Shown: in pieces, positions 35,366-46,725 of the stretch | Layout of the letters: each line of letters starts with the position of its first letter | Position numbering within the stretch: position 1 is the stretch's first letter | NCBI GenBank assembly: GCA_025403435.1 | Contig: CM046347.1 | Span: 26,672,597 to 26,736,596, forward strand | Reading direction: 5' to 3' | Length of the DNA stretch: 64,000 nucleotides | Source of the DNA: Artocarpus heterophyllus | Taxonomy: Eukaryota > Streptophyta > Magnoliopsida > Rosales > Moraceae | Program-made: the position numbers and the translations under genes | Notes under the pieces: model-generated | What the model saw: only the letters and a program-made list of their open reading frames with translations | What the model was told of the DNA's origin: nothing | Database searches by the model: none

Positions 35366-36077
35366 TTTAGGATTTGGCATTTTGGTTGATATTTCTTGCT
35401 TTTGGCTGAAGAGCGAGTGGAGTTCCGACACGTCGTTCTTCTGATTAAAAGCACACGATAGACGTGCAATATGTCGTCTCTAGACCACAATAAATATAAA
35501 TGGTAAATTACACTTAAACCTCTTCTGATTTACTTAAATTATAGTAAAACCTTTAAAATCAAAATTAATTATATTGGCACTTTTTAATTTTTTAAAAAAT
35601 TATACTGAGATCCCTTCTTTTAGTTGACCATGAGAGTTGGTCGTTAGTTGACCGTTAGTCTTGTTAAAAATGTCAAAACTACCTCTCTATTTATCAAAAA
35701 ATGTTTAAGCTATTTATACGCCTAGAAATGACTTTTTTTTTTTTTTAACTTTCTTTGACATTAAAAATGAGTATAAACAATTTAAACATACTTGTAATTG
35801 TAAATTTTACTCCAATGGTGAAGAATTTTTTTTTTGAAAAATTTACATTTGTAGAATTTAAAATGATATGATTATTCTTCACCCACTAAAATAGCATAAG
35901 ACATATAAACACTAAAATAGCATACGACATATAAACATATTTAATACAAATTAGCATTTTATAGTGTAAAGTTACAATATACATATGACCAAAATAAGAT
36001 AAAATATGGTCATAGCAAAAATAAAAGACAAAATTAGGTTGTCCCAAAAAAAAATCCACATGTCATAATACATTAAA
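35366..36077 (-). repeat. Upstream duplication, copy 2 (distal)
   Basis: Second copy of the same segment. It carries a roughly 25-bp addition (around GACCATGAGAGTTGGTCGTT, near 35625-35655) that copy 1 lacks or lost. The CACGTC core is at 35429-35434. The short junction 35344-35365 repeats AATTATAGTAAAACCTTT, an internal phrase of the segment, which suggests unequal exchange or template switching. Confidence 0.85.
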
Positions 36078-38543
36078 AGTTACGTAGTCTAAAGAAAAGT
36101 CCATAATTTATAATATGTTAAAGAATAAATAATCCAACAAGTCAAATAGTTATAATAAGAAGATAAAAAAAAAACTACATAAGTCTGAAATATTCAAAAT
36201 AAGTCATGGTTACATGAGGGTCACCAACACATAGTAAAACAAAAATGGCCGCTATCCATCAAGATTTGTCACCGTCGTCAAACTAGTCCAACATCAATTT
36301 CATCTACATCAAACATCAACAATATCACAATATTTGTCAAACACTTCTACTAAATAACTAGATCAGTATCTCTTAAAAAAATAAAAAGCTAAAGGACAAG
36401 AAACTTACTTGACTATCATGAACAACCAATTGCATACTTTCATGACTACTTCCATGAGTAGAATAATCAGTATTAGGTCTACTCTTGAAGACTTGGAAGG
36501 GCATCTACTAGCATTGTGGCCATATTTGCTTGCAATTCTTACATTGTATTAGACCACTTCCTAGGCCTCTACTTTGACTAACATTCATTGAAGTAGATTC
36601 ACCGGGCTCTCTATGCCTAGACCTTTTTGGGTCTTCCAACCCTTCATTTGATTTTTGGCTGTCCAACTAGATCATATGTCACATCAGGCCACTAGGATTT
36701 ATGAGAAACGGGATGAATCATATCTCCATAACACATCAAGAAACTTTGCTTTGAGAAATAAGGATCGACATAGTTTTTTGGATTAGCCCTCTTATTTTTA
36801 ATTGCTGCCATAGCATACCTACATGGAAGGCCATTCACTTGCCAAGCTCTACATCCACATGTCTTCTTGCTTAGGTCTACAATGTAGCGAATTCTATCAT
36901 CATGCACCTTATACTCTTCACGACCGACGAAAATAACAATACACACTTGTGAAACGTTGCTTGTCTTTTGAATTTTTTTTTCTCACTTCATTGGTAACGT
37001 TGCCCTCTCTAAGTCAAGCCTTTTTGGTACCTCTTTTGCCCTTCCATCAATTTGCTTCTCAAGGATTCCAAAAATATCAAAATAGGCTCTCCTCTTGAAC
37101 TTCCCAACCATCCATTAAAAGATTTAGTGCATAACATGCAGATATTTTACCATGTCATCAAAAGCATGTCTTGACCAATGTTTTGCACCAGCACGGTTCA
37201 AGAAAATATAGGCATTCGAGTTTATCAACTTGTCGGCTTTCATAGTCGTGTTGAAATCCAAACTTGGCTTGATGGCTTCCATATTCGTGTTGAAATCCCT
37301 TTGATTGCATGCCCTGAAAGCACCTTAATGTACTTTTCACAAGTAAGTCCTCAAAAATTTTGCTTGAAATTGGCTAAGATGTGTCTTGCACAAAATCACA
37401 TATCACACCTTTCTTTTCCAACAATCTCATCAAGTGCAGGAAGCAATCCTTTTTGTCGGTCACTCATGAAAGTAAATCGACTACTACCAATCATTGTCTG
37501 TAAGTGGGTGAAGAACCATGCCTAACAATCTTCACACTCAATTTCCATGACTGCAAATGCGAAAGGAAATGCTCCTATTGTTTCCATCAAGAGCCACGAC
37601 AGAGAAACATTGTCCTCTGAATGGTACTTTAAGAAAGCAACCAATTACAACAATGAGCGGTCTACATCAGTAAGAAACCAATTTCTCAAACCATCTAAAC
37701 AGAAAAAAATTCTGAAGCTTGCTTGATGGGTGAGTGACTTCTTATCATACTGCAACTTTACCAAACTTTAAGGATTGGTTTGCCTTATAATCTCAGCATA
37801 CTTTGGGAGCTTGGCATAACTTAGAACATAGTTTCCTCCACTACTCTCTTTCACTTTCAACTATGCTCTATATAATCGAGAAGAGGAGCATTCAATCCTA
37901 TAAATCCTTTGTAATTCACTTTGCATATTTTCCAGAGATGTGTTGGGATTGGTCTTCAAATTATCTTCAAGCTTCTTTGCAATTCAATCTGAAGTGGCCT
38001 TGAGATGCTTTGTTAACTTGATGCAATAATGGTTAGGACTATGATCTCACACAAAATGCACTAATTCCAGTGACCAGTGAGACATGAATTCTTCATTTGT
38101 AACTTGGGAATGCACAAACACAAGTGACCCTAGTTCCCTCATTCTTAATCCTCTTTATCTAAAAACCTTTTGTGTTTTGAAGTCTTTTAGTTTCTTTCTA
38201 AAATTATCAACACCGCAAAATTCTTGGCCTTCTTCAAACTTTACTTTCCCATCACCTCCGAGGCGAAACACTTTTTTTTTTTTTCCCACCTTCTGGATTT
38301 TACTTTTCTTTTTTACCCTCTCACTGTTTCCATCATTTTAATTCTCTCCAGTATCATCTCTAAATTGAAATTTTGACAATTCATCGGAACTGTCTTATAG
38401 GATTTGTCACTTCATAACCATTATATATTTCTTTTGTATCCGAATCTTTGTCCGCCTATTCCCACTCGTCCTCTAACCAATTATAGTCATCATCCGAATC
38501 TTGTATGACTTCATTTACATCCAGTAAATCAACTACTCGGGAT

Positions 38544-38622
38544 GCCGAAGGCAGGGCTAGTGACTGGAGTTAAGTCGTAACAAGGTAGCCGTACTGGAAG
38601 GTGTGGCTGGATCACCTCCTTT
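38544..38622 (+). rRNA. Plastid 16S rRNA 3' fragment (non-functional)
   Basis: Only the last 79 or so nt of 16S rRNA, including the helix-45/anti-Shine-Dalgarno end. A broken copy in a nuclear NUPT, not transcribed as rRNA. Confidence 0.85.
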
Positions 38623-38790
38623 TCAGGGAGAGCTAATGCTTGTTGGGTATTTTGGTTTAACACTGCTTCACACCCAAAAAGAAGCAAGCTACGTCTGAGT
38701 TAAACTTAGAGATGGAAGTCTTCTTTCGTTTCTCGACGGTGAAGTAAGACTAAGCTCATGAGCTTCTTATCCTAGGTCGAAACAAGTTGA
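38544..38790 (+). other. NUPT: plastid 16S rRNA 3' end and 16S-trnI spacer
   Basis: Nuclear copy of plastid rDNA. 38544-38622 is the 3' end of 16S rRNA, with AAGTCGTAACAAGGTAGCC and the anti-Shine-Dalgarno end GGATCACCTCCTTT. 38623-38790 is the plastid spacer toward trnI (CAGGGAGAGCTAATGCTTG, CACTGCTTCACACCC). A few C-to-T and G-to-A differences from the usual plastid sequence fit decay after methylation. Far too short to be an rRNA gene. It lies within the MULE pseudogene and abuts a MITE fragment. Confidence 0.92.
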
Positions 38791-38935
38791 AGAGTGGTGG
38801 GAACTGTTGGTTAAAACTATTTTTACTGTAAAATGTGAGAGTTTTACACTATAGTAATTTTTTTTTTTAGTATATGAGAGCTTTACACCGTTTATAATTG
38901 AAAAAGTGGTAGGAACCATCCCTCCAAACACACTT
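38791..38935. mobile_element. Tourist-like MITE fragment joined to the NUPT
   Basis: Same family as 718-894: GTGGTGGGAAC near the left, GTGAGAGTTTTACACTATAG in the middle, CCCTCCAAACACAC at the right before a TTA. The extreme left terminus is missing where it meets the plastid sequence at about 38790. Confidence 0.6.
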
Positions 38936-39169
38936 TTAATTGTTAAAGAACTCCATTTCAATCGCCAAATTGATCTCTTGAAAGCCATTGTATTCTTTGA
39001 ACATCTTTTTCATACCTTCTTCATCTCTTATAGGTTGATAAGGGTTACGAACTGGTTTAACATATAATAAATTAATAACTTCAGGGATATCATAATTAAA
39101 AATAGCAATCACAAACCCGTCAATTAATTCCCCAAACGTTATAACATCTGCATCCACATTTTTAAACAA

Positions 39170-39900
39170 TTGCGCTGTCTAGTGGCAGAATCTCATTTCA
39201 CGACTAACATAAAAATTTTACAACTCAAAAAACTATACAAGTTTACAGTTTGTAGTTTTGCCAAATTCAAACCCATTTTTAGTTACAATTTTTGGACCAA
39301 AATTTTAAGCATAGGAAAAATGAAGTTTTTTTTTTTTTTTTTTCATTTAACTATAACAAATTTTCCAAGCAAGATGTCTTAAACAGGATTTATTAAAATC
39401 CGTAATTCTAGACTAAAAACGTTGGAATGTTGAGTTACGGCCCCACGCCTGTTTATGCTCAAAGGTTCTTTTTGGACCAAGATCCCTCTCGGTTCAGCAT
39501 TTAGAATACCACAAAATACTTCAAATATTAGAGGGCCATGTTAGGCTTAAAAAACTTATTAATGACTGGGTATAAGGTTATAGGCCCCAAAACATTATTC
39601 CTATTCATGTGGGCCTTTTGTATAAATATAAGCCTAATACATGTTAATATGGGATATTTATTTTAGACCAAGTCAATATACAGAGATAATTAATTAATTT
39701 TAATTGATTAATTAATTATTAACTCTAGCATACTTAATTAAGGCATTTAAGAAAAGTTATGTAAGTAGAAATCTAAAATTATAAGGATTTAATTTAAATC
39801 AATTCTTTTAACAACCTAAATGATTGTTAATTCCTATATTAAAGAAAAAAATTCTTCTAAGGAATATGCTAAATTAATTAGGGTAAAATAAGTTAAGCTC
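39170..39900. other. Unassigned AT-rich DNA
   Basis: No gene. A patch at 39430-39640 is less AT-rich (GGCCCCACGCCTG, GTGGGCCTTTTGTATAAATA) and may be an old LTR remnant, but neither end could be defined. Confidence 0.35.
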
Positions 39901-40700
39901 ACAATCTTATATGGTATTTTACACAAAATCTAAACATAACTTTCATTGCAACTGAAACATGAGTTTCAAACATAATTTTGTGGTCATTTAAAATCTTTGA
40001 CAAGATAAATCTTGAAATGTTTTTGATAACATTTTCAAACTCATTATTTGATAAGATATTTCTTTAAACTTATACCTACTTGAAACTCTTAAAATAATTT
40101 TTCAAATGGTGAAAATTTTTCTTAATGCAAAGGAAAACTTTCTATAGTGGTATCCATACCCAGCCTTTGCCTTTATCACTATAACACCGAGCTCGTCAAC
40201 CAGTCATATTGGTCTCTCGCTGGATTATCTACAACATGAAGAAACTTGTAATGAGCTTTTGCTTAGTAAGTTCAAACATAATCTCACAAAATATTAAAAC
40301 ATTTATTCATAAACATTGCTTTTATGCTTTTCTTATTAAACTTTCATTGTGAGCCTTTCTTGTATCATTTTGCATAAAATGTTTTTCATAATCATTTTTC
40401 GTAATACATTTCTTGAAGTGTTTTTCTTAAACATATCTCATAGACATATTATGCAAGGAATGCAAGTAAGGTCATAATACATGATTCTATTTATGCTCAT
40501 TTATGAACATTCAATTATGAACTTTTTATTATCATTCATAACTTACTTGAACTTTTACTATCGTTCTTAGTTTACTTTATCTTACAGGTTTTAGTGTTTG
40601 TACCAACATCGTTCTTATCATTTATAACATAATGTTTCCCTTATGGAAGACTTATGACCATTGAATAACGAGGTCATAACTTTAACGTAAAAAACATAAC
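39900..40700 (-). mobile_element. Gypsy LTR fragment (Tekay-like)
   Basis: Diverged copy of 57510-58300 in the same orientation: shared GTGGTATCCATACCCA with its variant GTAGTATCCATACCCA, GTCATATTGGT, AATGAGCTTT, and CATAATCTCACAAAATAT with its variant. It is cut at both ends, without the LTR termini. Minus orientation is inferred from the better-preserved relatives. Confidence 0.6.
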
Positions 40701-42198
40701 TAGTTGAAGCAAACTATGATATTCTAACTATTTCCATTCAATTTCGATTCCAATATATATATATATATATATAGAGTGCAAACTATGATGACGGGCATGC
40801 CTTCTTTTTTTAATTTATCCTTAAAATTAACCTTATATAATTATATGTATTTGAAAGTATACCTACGTAACTATTATATATTATAGTACTAAAAAAAATA
40901 TAACATAACAAGTGGAATACACGCGCGTAACTTACGTTTCTAACTTGTCCTAATATGAATCAAATAACTTTAAAAATAAATGTTAAAAAGGCGGCATAAA
41001 TTAAAATCAATATAAGAAAAAACCCTAATATTAGAGTAAAGTAATAAAGATCTAAACGTACAGAATTTTTAATCTAAAAAGGTTAAGTGAAGTTGGTGAT
41101 TGACCTAGTATTTTTAGACCTTGTGAACAGGCATGCTTGAATTCATTAACGTTCAATCAATACATATTTGTTTAACAAAAGAAGGCTTTGTGAGTATATC
41201 TCGAGTTTGATTCTGCTACATAAATATTTTATCGCTATCACCATAATCAAAGTACATTATCGGCAGCAGTCAACCTCATCTTTCTTCAGAGATGAATCCA
41301 ACGTTTAAAAAGAATCTAGTTGATACAGCTTCCTAATCCTAGGTTGACAAGTTGGTGGGAATTTATATATATGCAATGCATATGCGTCTTTTTGTCAGTC
41401 TTTCATAATAAAGCATGTAAAGGCTAGAAAGTATATAAGCTTAGCAGATCCCCCCTTTGTATTATAAATACACGACAATGAAATAAATATAGGATTATTT
41501 ACCTTTTTTATAGCCTTTGTTTTAGGTTTATTCAAACATTATATATTTTCTGTTTTTGATTTTATCGAATGTATTCAGAGTAGATTTGATAAATAATTTA
41601 TACCTATTCCTAATCAATCTTTAGTTTTGACCTAAGAAATTACCCAAAATACTCTTAAATTGAAAAATAAGATAACATTAAGGACTTAAAAAACTTAAAA
41701 AATATATAGATCCCCCTCAAAAATAGGTGTTTCTGAGCTTTTGTTTTTGTTTTCTTCTTATTTTTTGAAAGTTTTAATTTTTTTCTTTTATTGAAGAATA
41801 TATACTTTGGCCATTTAAAAAGTCAAAATCAACTATTAATTGAGTTAAAGCATAAATTTGTATATTCAATCTAATATAGTTAATGAGATAAACAGTAATT
41901 TTTAAATTAAGCTAAAATAGGGTATCCCATAAATATACGACATCGGGCTTATTTGCACAGATGCGACCACAAAAGCCATTGACAAATTAGTCCTTAACAT
42001 ATATTTGATCTACATTCTCTTGGATTGCGGTCCACCAAAAGTCTATAGAGTGAAACTTTGTGGTCCATATAATTAGAAAGACTCTAGCAGCAATTTTATT
42101 TTACCCTAAAGTTTTAGCTAGAGCAAATCCGACGAGTTTCACACCTGCGAAAAACTCAAAATAACTACCGAGTTCATTTACGTTGGAGCAAAATTTCA
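40701..42198. other. AT-rich DNA with one dispersed segment
   Basis: An (AT)n tract lies at about 40758-40772. At 41240-41460 is a segment (GGCAGCAGTCAACC, then TTGACAAGTTGGTGGG) that recurs in diverged form near 45620 and 50520. No coding signal. Confidence 0.4.
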
Positions 42199-42367
42199 GC
42201 CTGTTTGGCATAGGACAGTTCGGACCAATATTTTAAGTATGAATAGTGCAAAATTCTTATTTGTTATAGTAAAAAGAAAAAAAAAATTGCTACAATATAA
42301 AGCTTTTATATATTACAATAAAAACAGTTCTAACCCATGGTTCCCACCACCATGTCAAACACCCCAG
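42199..42367. mobile_element. Tourist-like MITE copy
   Basis: Left CCTGTTTGGCATAGG, right GGTTCCCACCACCATGTCAAACACCCC, interior ATTGCTACAATATAAAGCT. Matches the family of 718-894 at both ends and in the middle. A TTA target duplication is not obvious. Confidence 0.62.
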
Positions 42368-42766
42368 AACACTAAATTATAATCCTTAGACTTTAATTCT
42401 AGATCAAACAAATAATCTAAAGAAGAAAAATAAATCACTCCAGAAGCACAAGTACTCTTAAAGAACAAAATAAAGATAATTTTAGAATCTCAAGGCTATT
42501 GTATTGAAAAATAGATTGTCTTTTTTTGTCAAATCGAGAGAATTTATAGTACATTAAGATGAAGGAGTTTAATTCTCCTCTTAATTCAAGAGTTTAATTC
42601 TTGTTTAAATGCGCATTACCAAACTATCCACCTCTTGGGTGTTTCAACTGATAATATACTAAACATGATCTGATTAAGGGTTATTAATTGTCTTTAAATT
42701 CCAAGCGTTACATTACTTGATGACACCATGTGACTTTTAAGCTTCCACTTTTAATACTTGCCTTAG

Positions 42767-42915
42767 AATGCTCGGATGCTTGGAATGCTTGGATGCCTTA
42801 GGGCGCTTCGATGCTTGGCATGCTTGGAGACTCGGAGTGTTACGATGCTTAGAAAGCTTGGATGCTCGGAGTGCCCCGGCACTTGAAATGCTCGGATGCT
42901 CAGAGTGTTGAAATG
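42767..42915. repeat. Degenerate 10-bp repeat array (GGATGCTTGG-type)
   Basis: About 15 imperfect copies of a decamer like GGATGCTTGG or TCGGAGTGCT in a row. The translated - strand is rich in HPSIPSI-like phrases only because of the repeat. No gene is inferred. Confidence 0.7.
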
Positions 42916-43640
42916 TGACCTATTAACACTTAAATGTTCTTTAAGCCACGTCATTGCCAGTCACTAATATTTTGATATGAAAAATTACCGTCCAACAATT
43001 TATATTAATTATCTTTTACCAATCATATATTGGCTAGGTATACTCTATCCAAAAAATTGAGGAAGAATTTATGGGTAGAATTAGAAATGAAAGCTAAGAA
43101 AATCTAAAAATAAGAATAGGTTAAAGGCATGTAGGAACACTATTTTATTGATTTATTTGCATGCATTACTAAGTTTGCTAATAGGTTTTGACGAATAAGA
43201 GAGGTGCTCATTAAAAGCTGTAACCAATAAAACTGAAAGGAAAAAAAAATACACATAAAGGGGAGCAAAAAAAAAGTAAATACCAATTATCGAAATCGAC
43301 TTAAAAGCCAGAGAAATAAAAAAGTACAGAAAAATCATCGAAAGTTGGGAAGAAAATGTGGAGAACAAATCTCGATGAATCAGAGATATAATCGTAATAC
43401 GGAGCAGAAAACCACCACGCATGCCTTGAGTTTGAAAGATGAGAGCCTTAAGAAGCAAGTCTATATCATAACCTGATTTCCTTCTCTAATGTGTTGGGAT
43501 ATGAACGTTTATTAAGAAGATCAAATGAAAAGCTTCAAGTCGTCTGCTACCAAATTTCTATGGAACTTGATGACTATAAGTGCTTAATACATATAAGTCA
43601 CACTAGAACTGAATTGGAACGAACGACATGTATTATAAAT
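42916..43640. other. Unassigned AT-rich DNA
   Basis: No protein similarity recognised. The 101-codon - strand open stretch (43153-43458) is hydrophobic and low-complexity, without family motifs. Confidence 0.35.
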
Positions 43641-44019
43641 AATAAAAAACTGTCGTCTAATGTTCCACCAAAAGATGCGGCATAGAACCCCCTATGGGAA
43701 CGGACCAGTTAAATAGCATGCATAACACACGAGAGTAGATCATTTGTCGGACAATGAATGAAAATCAGCAGAATCATTGGGCTTGTAAGAGATATTAGAC
43801 GATGGTTTGTTGTGGAAACTGTTGTCTAAGCTCCTCATACAAATCACATTAGACAATGTTTCCAAAAAACCGATATAATGTCATACACGCATATCATACT
43901 CACTTTCCCAACTTGCTTTTGATGACGCTTTAAGACCGTCGTCTAATATTGCAACAAATAACGTCGCACAATAAGACGATAATTTATGTAATTCATAAAA
44001 TATATTGTCTGTAGTAGTG
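43640..44019. mobile_element. CACTA (En/Spm-like) terminal fragment
   Basis: Ends TGTCTGTAGTAGTG at 44019, the complement of a CACTACTACAGACA terminus. Upstream it has the repeated subterminal motifs of CACTA elements in both orientations: TGTCGTCTAATGTTCC (about 43651), AGACGATGGTTTG (about 43798), CTGTTGTCTAA and CCGTCGTCTAATATTGC (about 43936). The other terminus was not found, so the left limit is approximate. Confidence 0.55.
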
Positions 44020-44082
44020 ATCTCCAAAATTGAATTATATTCAATCCACAATTGATGCCAACCAAATGTAGTCTAAGCATTC

Positions 44083-44220
44083 TTACTATAAGAAAAGGAC
44101 TTTTGGCGATAACAAGTCAAAATTCGTCATTGAATATTTTCTACGATGATTTTGTCGTCACACCAAATTATTGCTAAAAGAAAAATCCTTATCATTTTCA
44201 TGGCGTTATAAATATTGCTA
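44083..44220. mobile_element. Second CACTA-like terminus
   Basis: CTTACTATAAGAAAAGGACT followed by TTTGGCGATAAC resembles the CACTATAAGAAAA-type end of another CACTA family, with TTCGTC/GACGA motifs after it (GATGATTTTGTCGTCAC). Only one end is visible; the first base of the CACTA terminus is mutated. Confidence 0.4.
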
Positions 44221-46725
44221 AAAGTCATTTATTTTTTTTAATATCTTAAACTGTTAAAAAATAATATATTTTGTAAATTAAACAGTGGACTTGTATACAT
44301 TGAGGCAGCAAATTCAATCCCCCTATGATTGACGTTGTGCCCTCCCTCAAGCGCGCGAGTTCCCCACCCCAAACGTCGCATGCTTACTCCGCCCACTGCA
44401 CACATCGGCAATGAACCCACCCTGACTCGAGATCTCCCCCATGCCTGCTACGCGTTTCCAACGACCACCTCCGGTGCAAGAAAAAAATGTTCAAAATGTA
44501 GTCGAACAAAACTGCACTGAATTTTGGATTTCTATAGATTAATGTTCGATAATCACCTCCCCTCCTCCTTTCCATGCAAAGCTGTGTATCCTATTGCAAA
44601 AGAGTAGATGATGAAGGCTATTTTTTTCTTTAATTAGTCATTATTGATATAATGTACACAATAAGACTTTTTTCCCCCTAAAAACATAAGTTTTTTAGGG
44701 ACTCTAGTTAGAGTTTTACATTCAGAAAATTGAAATGAGTTCTTAATTAGACAAGAGTACTAAAATACCCTTATGTTATATACGTTGAGTCAATGAGGTG
44801 TTGACTTCTGTTAAAAATGTTAATGAAAGGACCTTTTTTTGTTAAGGTCTCATTTTTCACAGGGACGGACAGTATGTTTTGAAGATCAAAGAACAAAGTG
44901 TTAGAAGGATAATAATTCAAGAAAATCTTTATAATTAATTTTTAAAATTAAACGTAATATGTGTATATTAATGTCATTTATGTACCATTAAAAAAATATT
45001 ATTTTGTTTTATTTTTAAAGCAAAGTAGATGATTAATTTTTCAAATTATAACTATAATTATAGTTATAATCACTAATTTCATCATCATCATCACTAATTA
45101 TCATCATCATTATTATTATTGTTTTTGTTGATCTTGAAAAATAACTAATTAACAGGGCAAACTCTTTTTGAGGAAAAAAAATTGTCAGAATATTACATCA
45201 AAATAAATCTGTCAACTCAACAAAATAAATTAACAAAACCAATAGTAACATATCTTCTGATGAGACTAATTATTCCTGGGATATATAGAGAATATTTTAA
45301 GGATCACCAACAAAATAACTTGCGATGCCATAGACTCACATATAAGCAATATATATAGATAAATCCTTCTATATATTTGAATAAAAAGAAGCTTTATACA
45401 TATACTCTGGAATATCAAAAGGGGTCATGAAGTCGTTCTAATAAACAGCTTGGACTTGTATTCCACACTATTATTATTTTTCAGTATTGACATGTGCTTT
45501 TTTCACTATTGACATGTGCTTCGGCTAGTTTAATATTGAAAAGGCCTTTTGAATCTATACATGTTCTTGAGTTTTGAAGTTGATATCAGCATGTTTAATT
45601 ATTGCCGTCACATTATTTCTCCACAGCAGCCAGCCTAGCCAGCTAGGGTCGTTTTAGAGCTGAATTTCAAAGTTTTTGACAAGTTGGTGGGCAAGTGTGA
45701 AGCTTGAATTCATAAACTCTATATATATACACACATATATATGTGTGGTTTTAATGATTATGTTTCTAATGAGTATTGTTATTATTAATCTTTTAATATA
45801 AATCTAAAGATTGTAACAAAATAGATATTTTATTATAAAAAAAAATGGATAGTTGTTGAAAAAAAATTATAATAATTAATAAAATTAAATTTTTATCACG
45901 TAACATCATTAATTGTTATTAAATATGATTATTAGAAATGTAATCATTAAAAACGAACGTGTATGTGTGTGTGTATATATATATATAATACATGCTTTTT
46001 CCACTTCCTTTTTTAGCCCTTTCCTACGAACTCTCTTCTCAAACATGTCATTGGCTAAACGAGTGGCGACCATGTTCGCAAAGCCAGGCTTATAACTAGC
46101 TTTCTGCTCCTTGACTTTTTGTATTATTATATTTATACACACAGCATTCTCATCACTAAAAGCCAATGATTTTCGGACACCATAGCAGATTATCTACATT
46201 TTCTTGGATTATGACCAACATATAAAGAAAGATAAAGATAAAAAGAAAAAAAGAAAAAAACCTTTTTCTCCGTTTTTATTTTTTGGTAGCTGTTTTTTAT
46301 TATTGCTACAATACGTCGTAATATTTAACAATGTCAATAATTATTGCTTTTCTTTCCTTGCTTAATGGGAAGAAGGGAAGGAAGGCGTTCATAATCTATA
46401 TTTGTATCATAGAGCAATTAGAAATTGTTATATAGAATTGTGTTCAATGATTTGTAGAATATGTGGCGATAAATTTGCCACCATATAAATCATAACGATC
46501 GCTTGATTATTTTCATAACTTGAATCCCTTGCCAAAAAAGCATAGATATTTTTCTTTCAAAATCATTGAGTGCAAAACAATAAACTTAAAACTCCTTTGA
46601 GTCCATGCATGAATTAAACCAACAAAATGGGTGGAAAGCAATTAAGAATATATCCTCTCGCTAAACTTTATCTTTATCTATTATTGACAACAAAATAATG
46701 GTAATAGAACTCCTAATATTTGAAT
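44221..46725. other. AT-rich DNA with simple repeats and a dispersed segment
   Basis: Contents: a GC-richer patch at 44330-44480 without a recognisable gene, ATC/ATT trinucleotide runs at 45080-45122, a 21-22-bp duplication (ACTATTGACATGTGCTT) at about 45480-45525, and a segment at 45420-46100 that is related to 50280-50760. No coding gene is supported. Confidence 0.4.

Larger units (their letters stand above)
36690..39169 (-). pseudogene. Decayed MULE (MuDR-type) transposase, interrupted
   Basis: Mutator-like transposase read on the - strand. The N-terminal PB1-like domain is at 39169-38936 (VITFGELIDGFVIAIFNYDI), followed after an interruption by the acidic linker DVNEVIQDSDDDYNWLEDEW (38515-38455). 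The catalytic region is near 37690-37440 (PLIVVIGCFLKVPFRGQCFS, MVLHPLTDNDW). A SWIM-type zinc motif lies near the C-terminus (36946-36692, CGCRAWQVNGLPCRYA), where the usual final histidine is tyrosine. Stops and frameshifts throughout. 38544-38935 is foreign: plastid DNA plus a MITE. Terminal inverted repeats were not securely found. Confidence 0.75.

Noticed and set aside
38544..38622. A functional rRNA gene
   Set aside because: Only the last 79 or so nt of plastid 16S plus spacer are present, inside a transposon relic; it is a NUPT.
34790..39169. One complete MULE spanning the PPR upstream repeat and the transposase relic
   Set aside because: The GGTAAATT-type text at 34790 and 35500 could be one terminus, but no matching inverted end or 9-bp duplication was found beyond 39169.
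43153..43458. Hydrophobic 101-codon membrane protein on the - strand
   Set aside because: Composition follows AT-rich low-complexity DNA; no ordered membrane segments, start context or neighbours to support it.
44238..44575. GC-rich overlapping frames near 44330-44480
   Set aside because: Short frames open on both strands, none with a recognisable domain.
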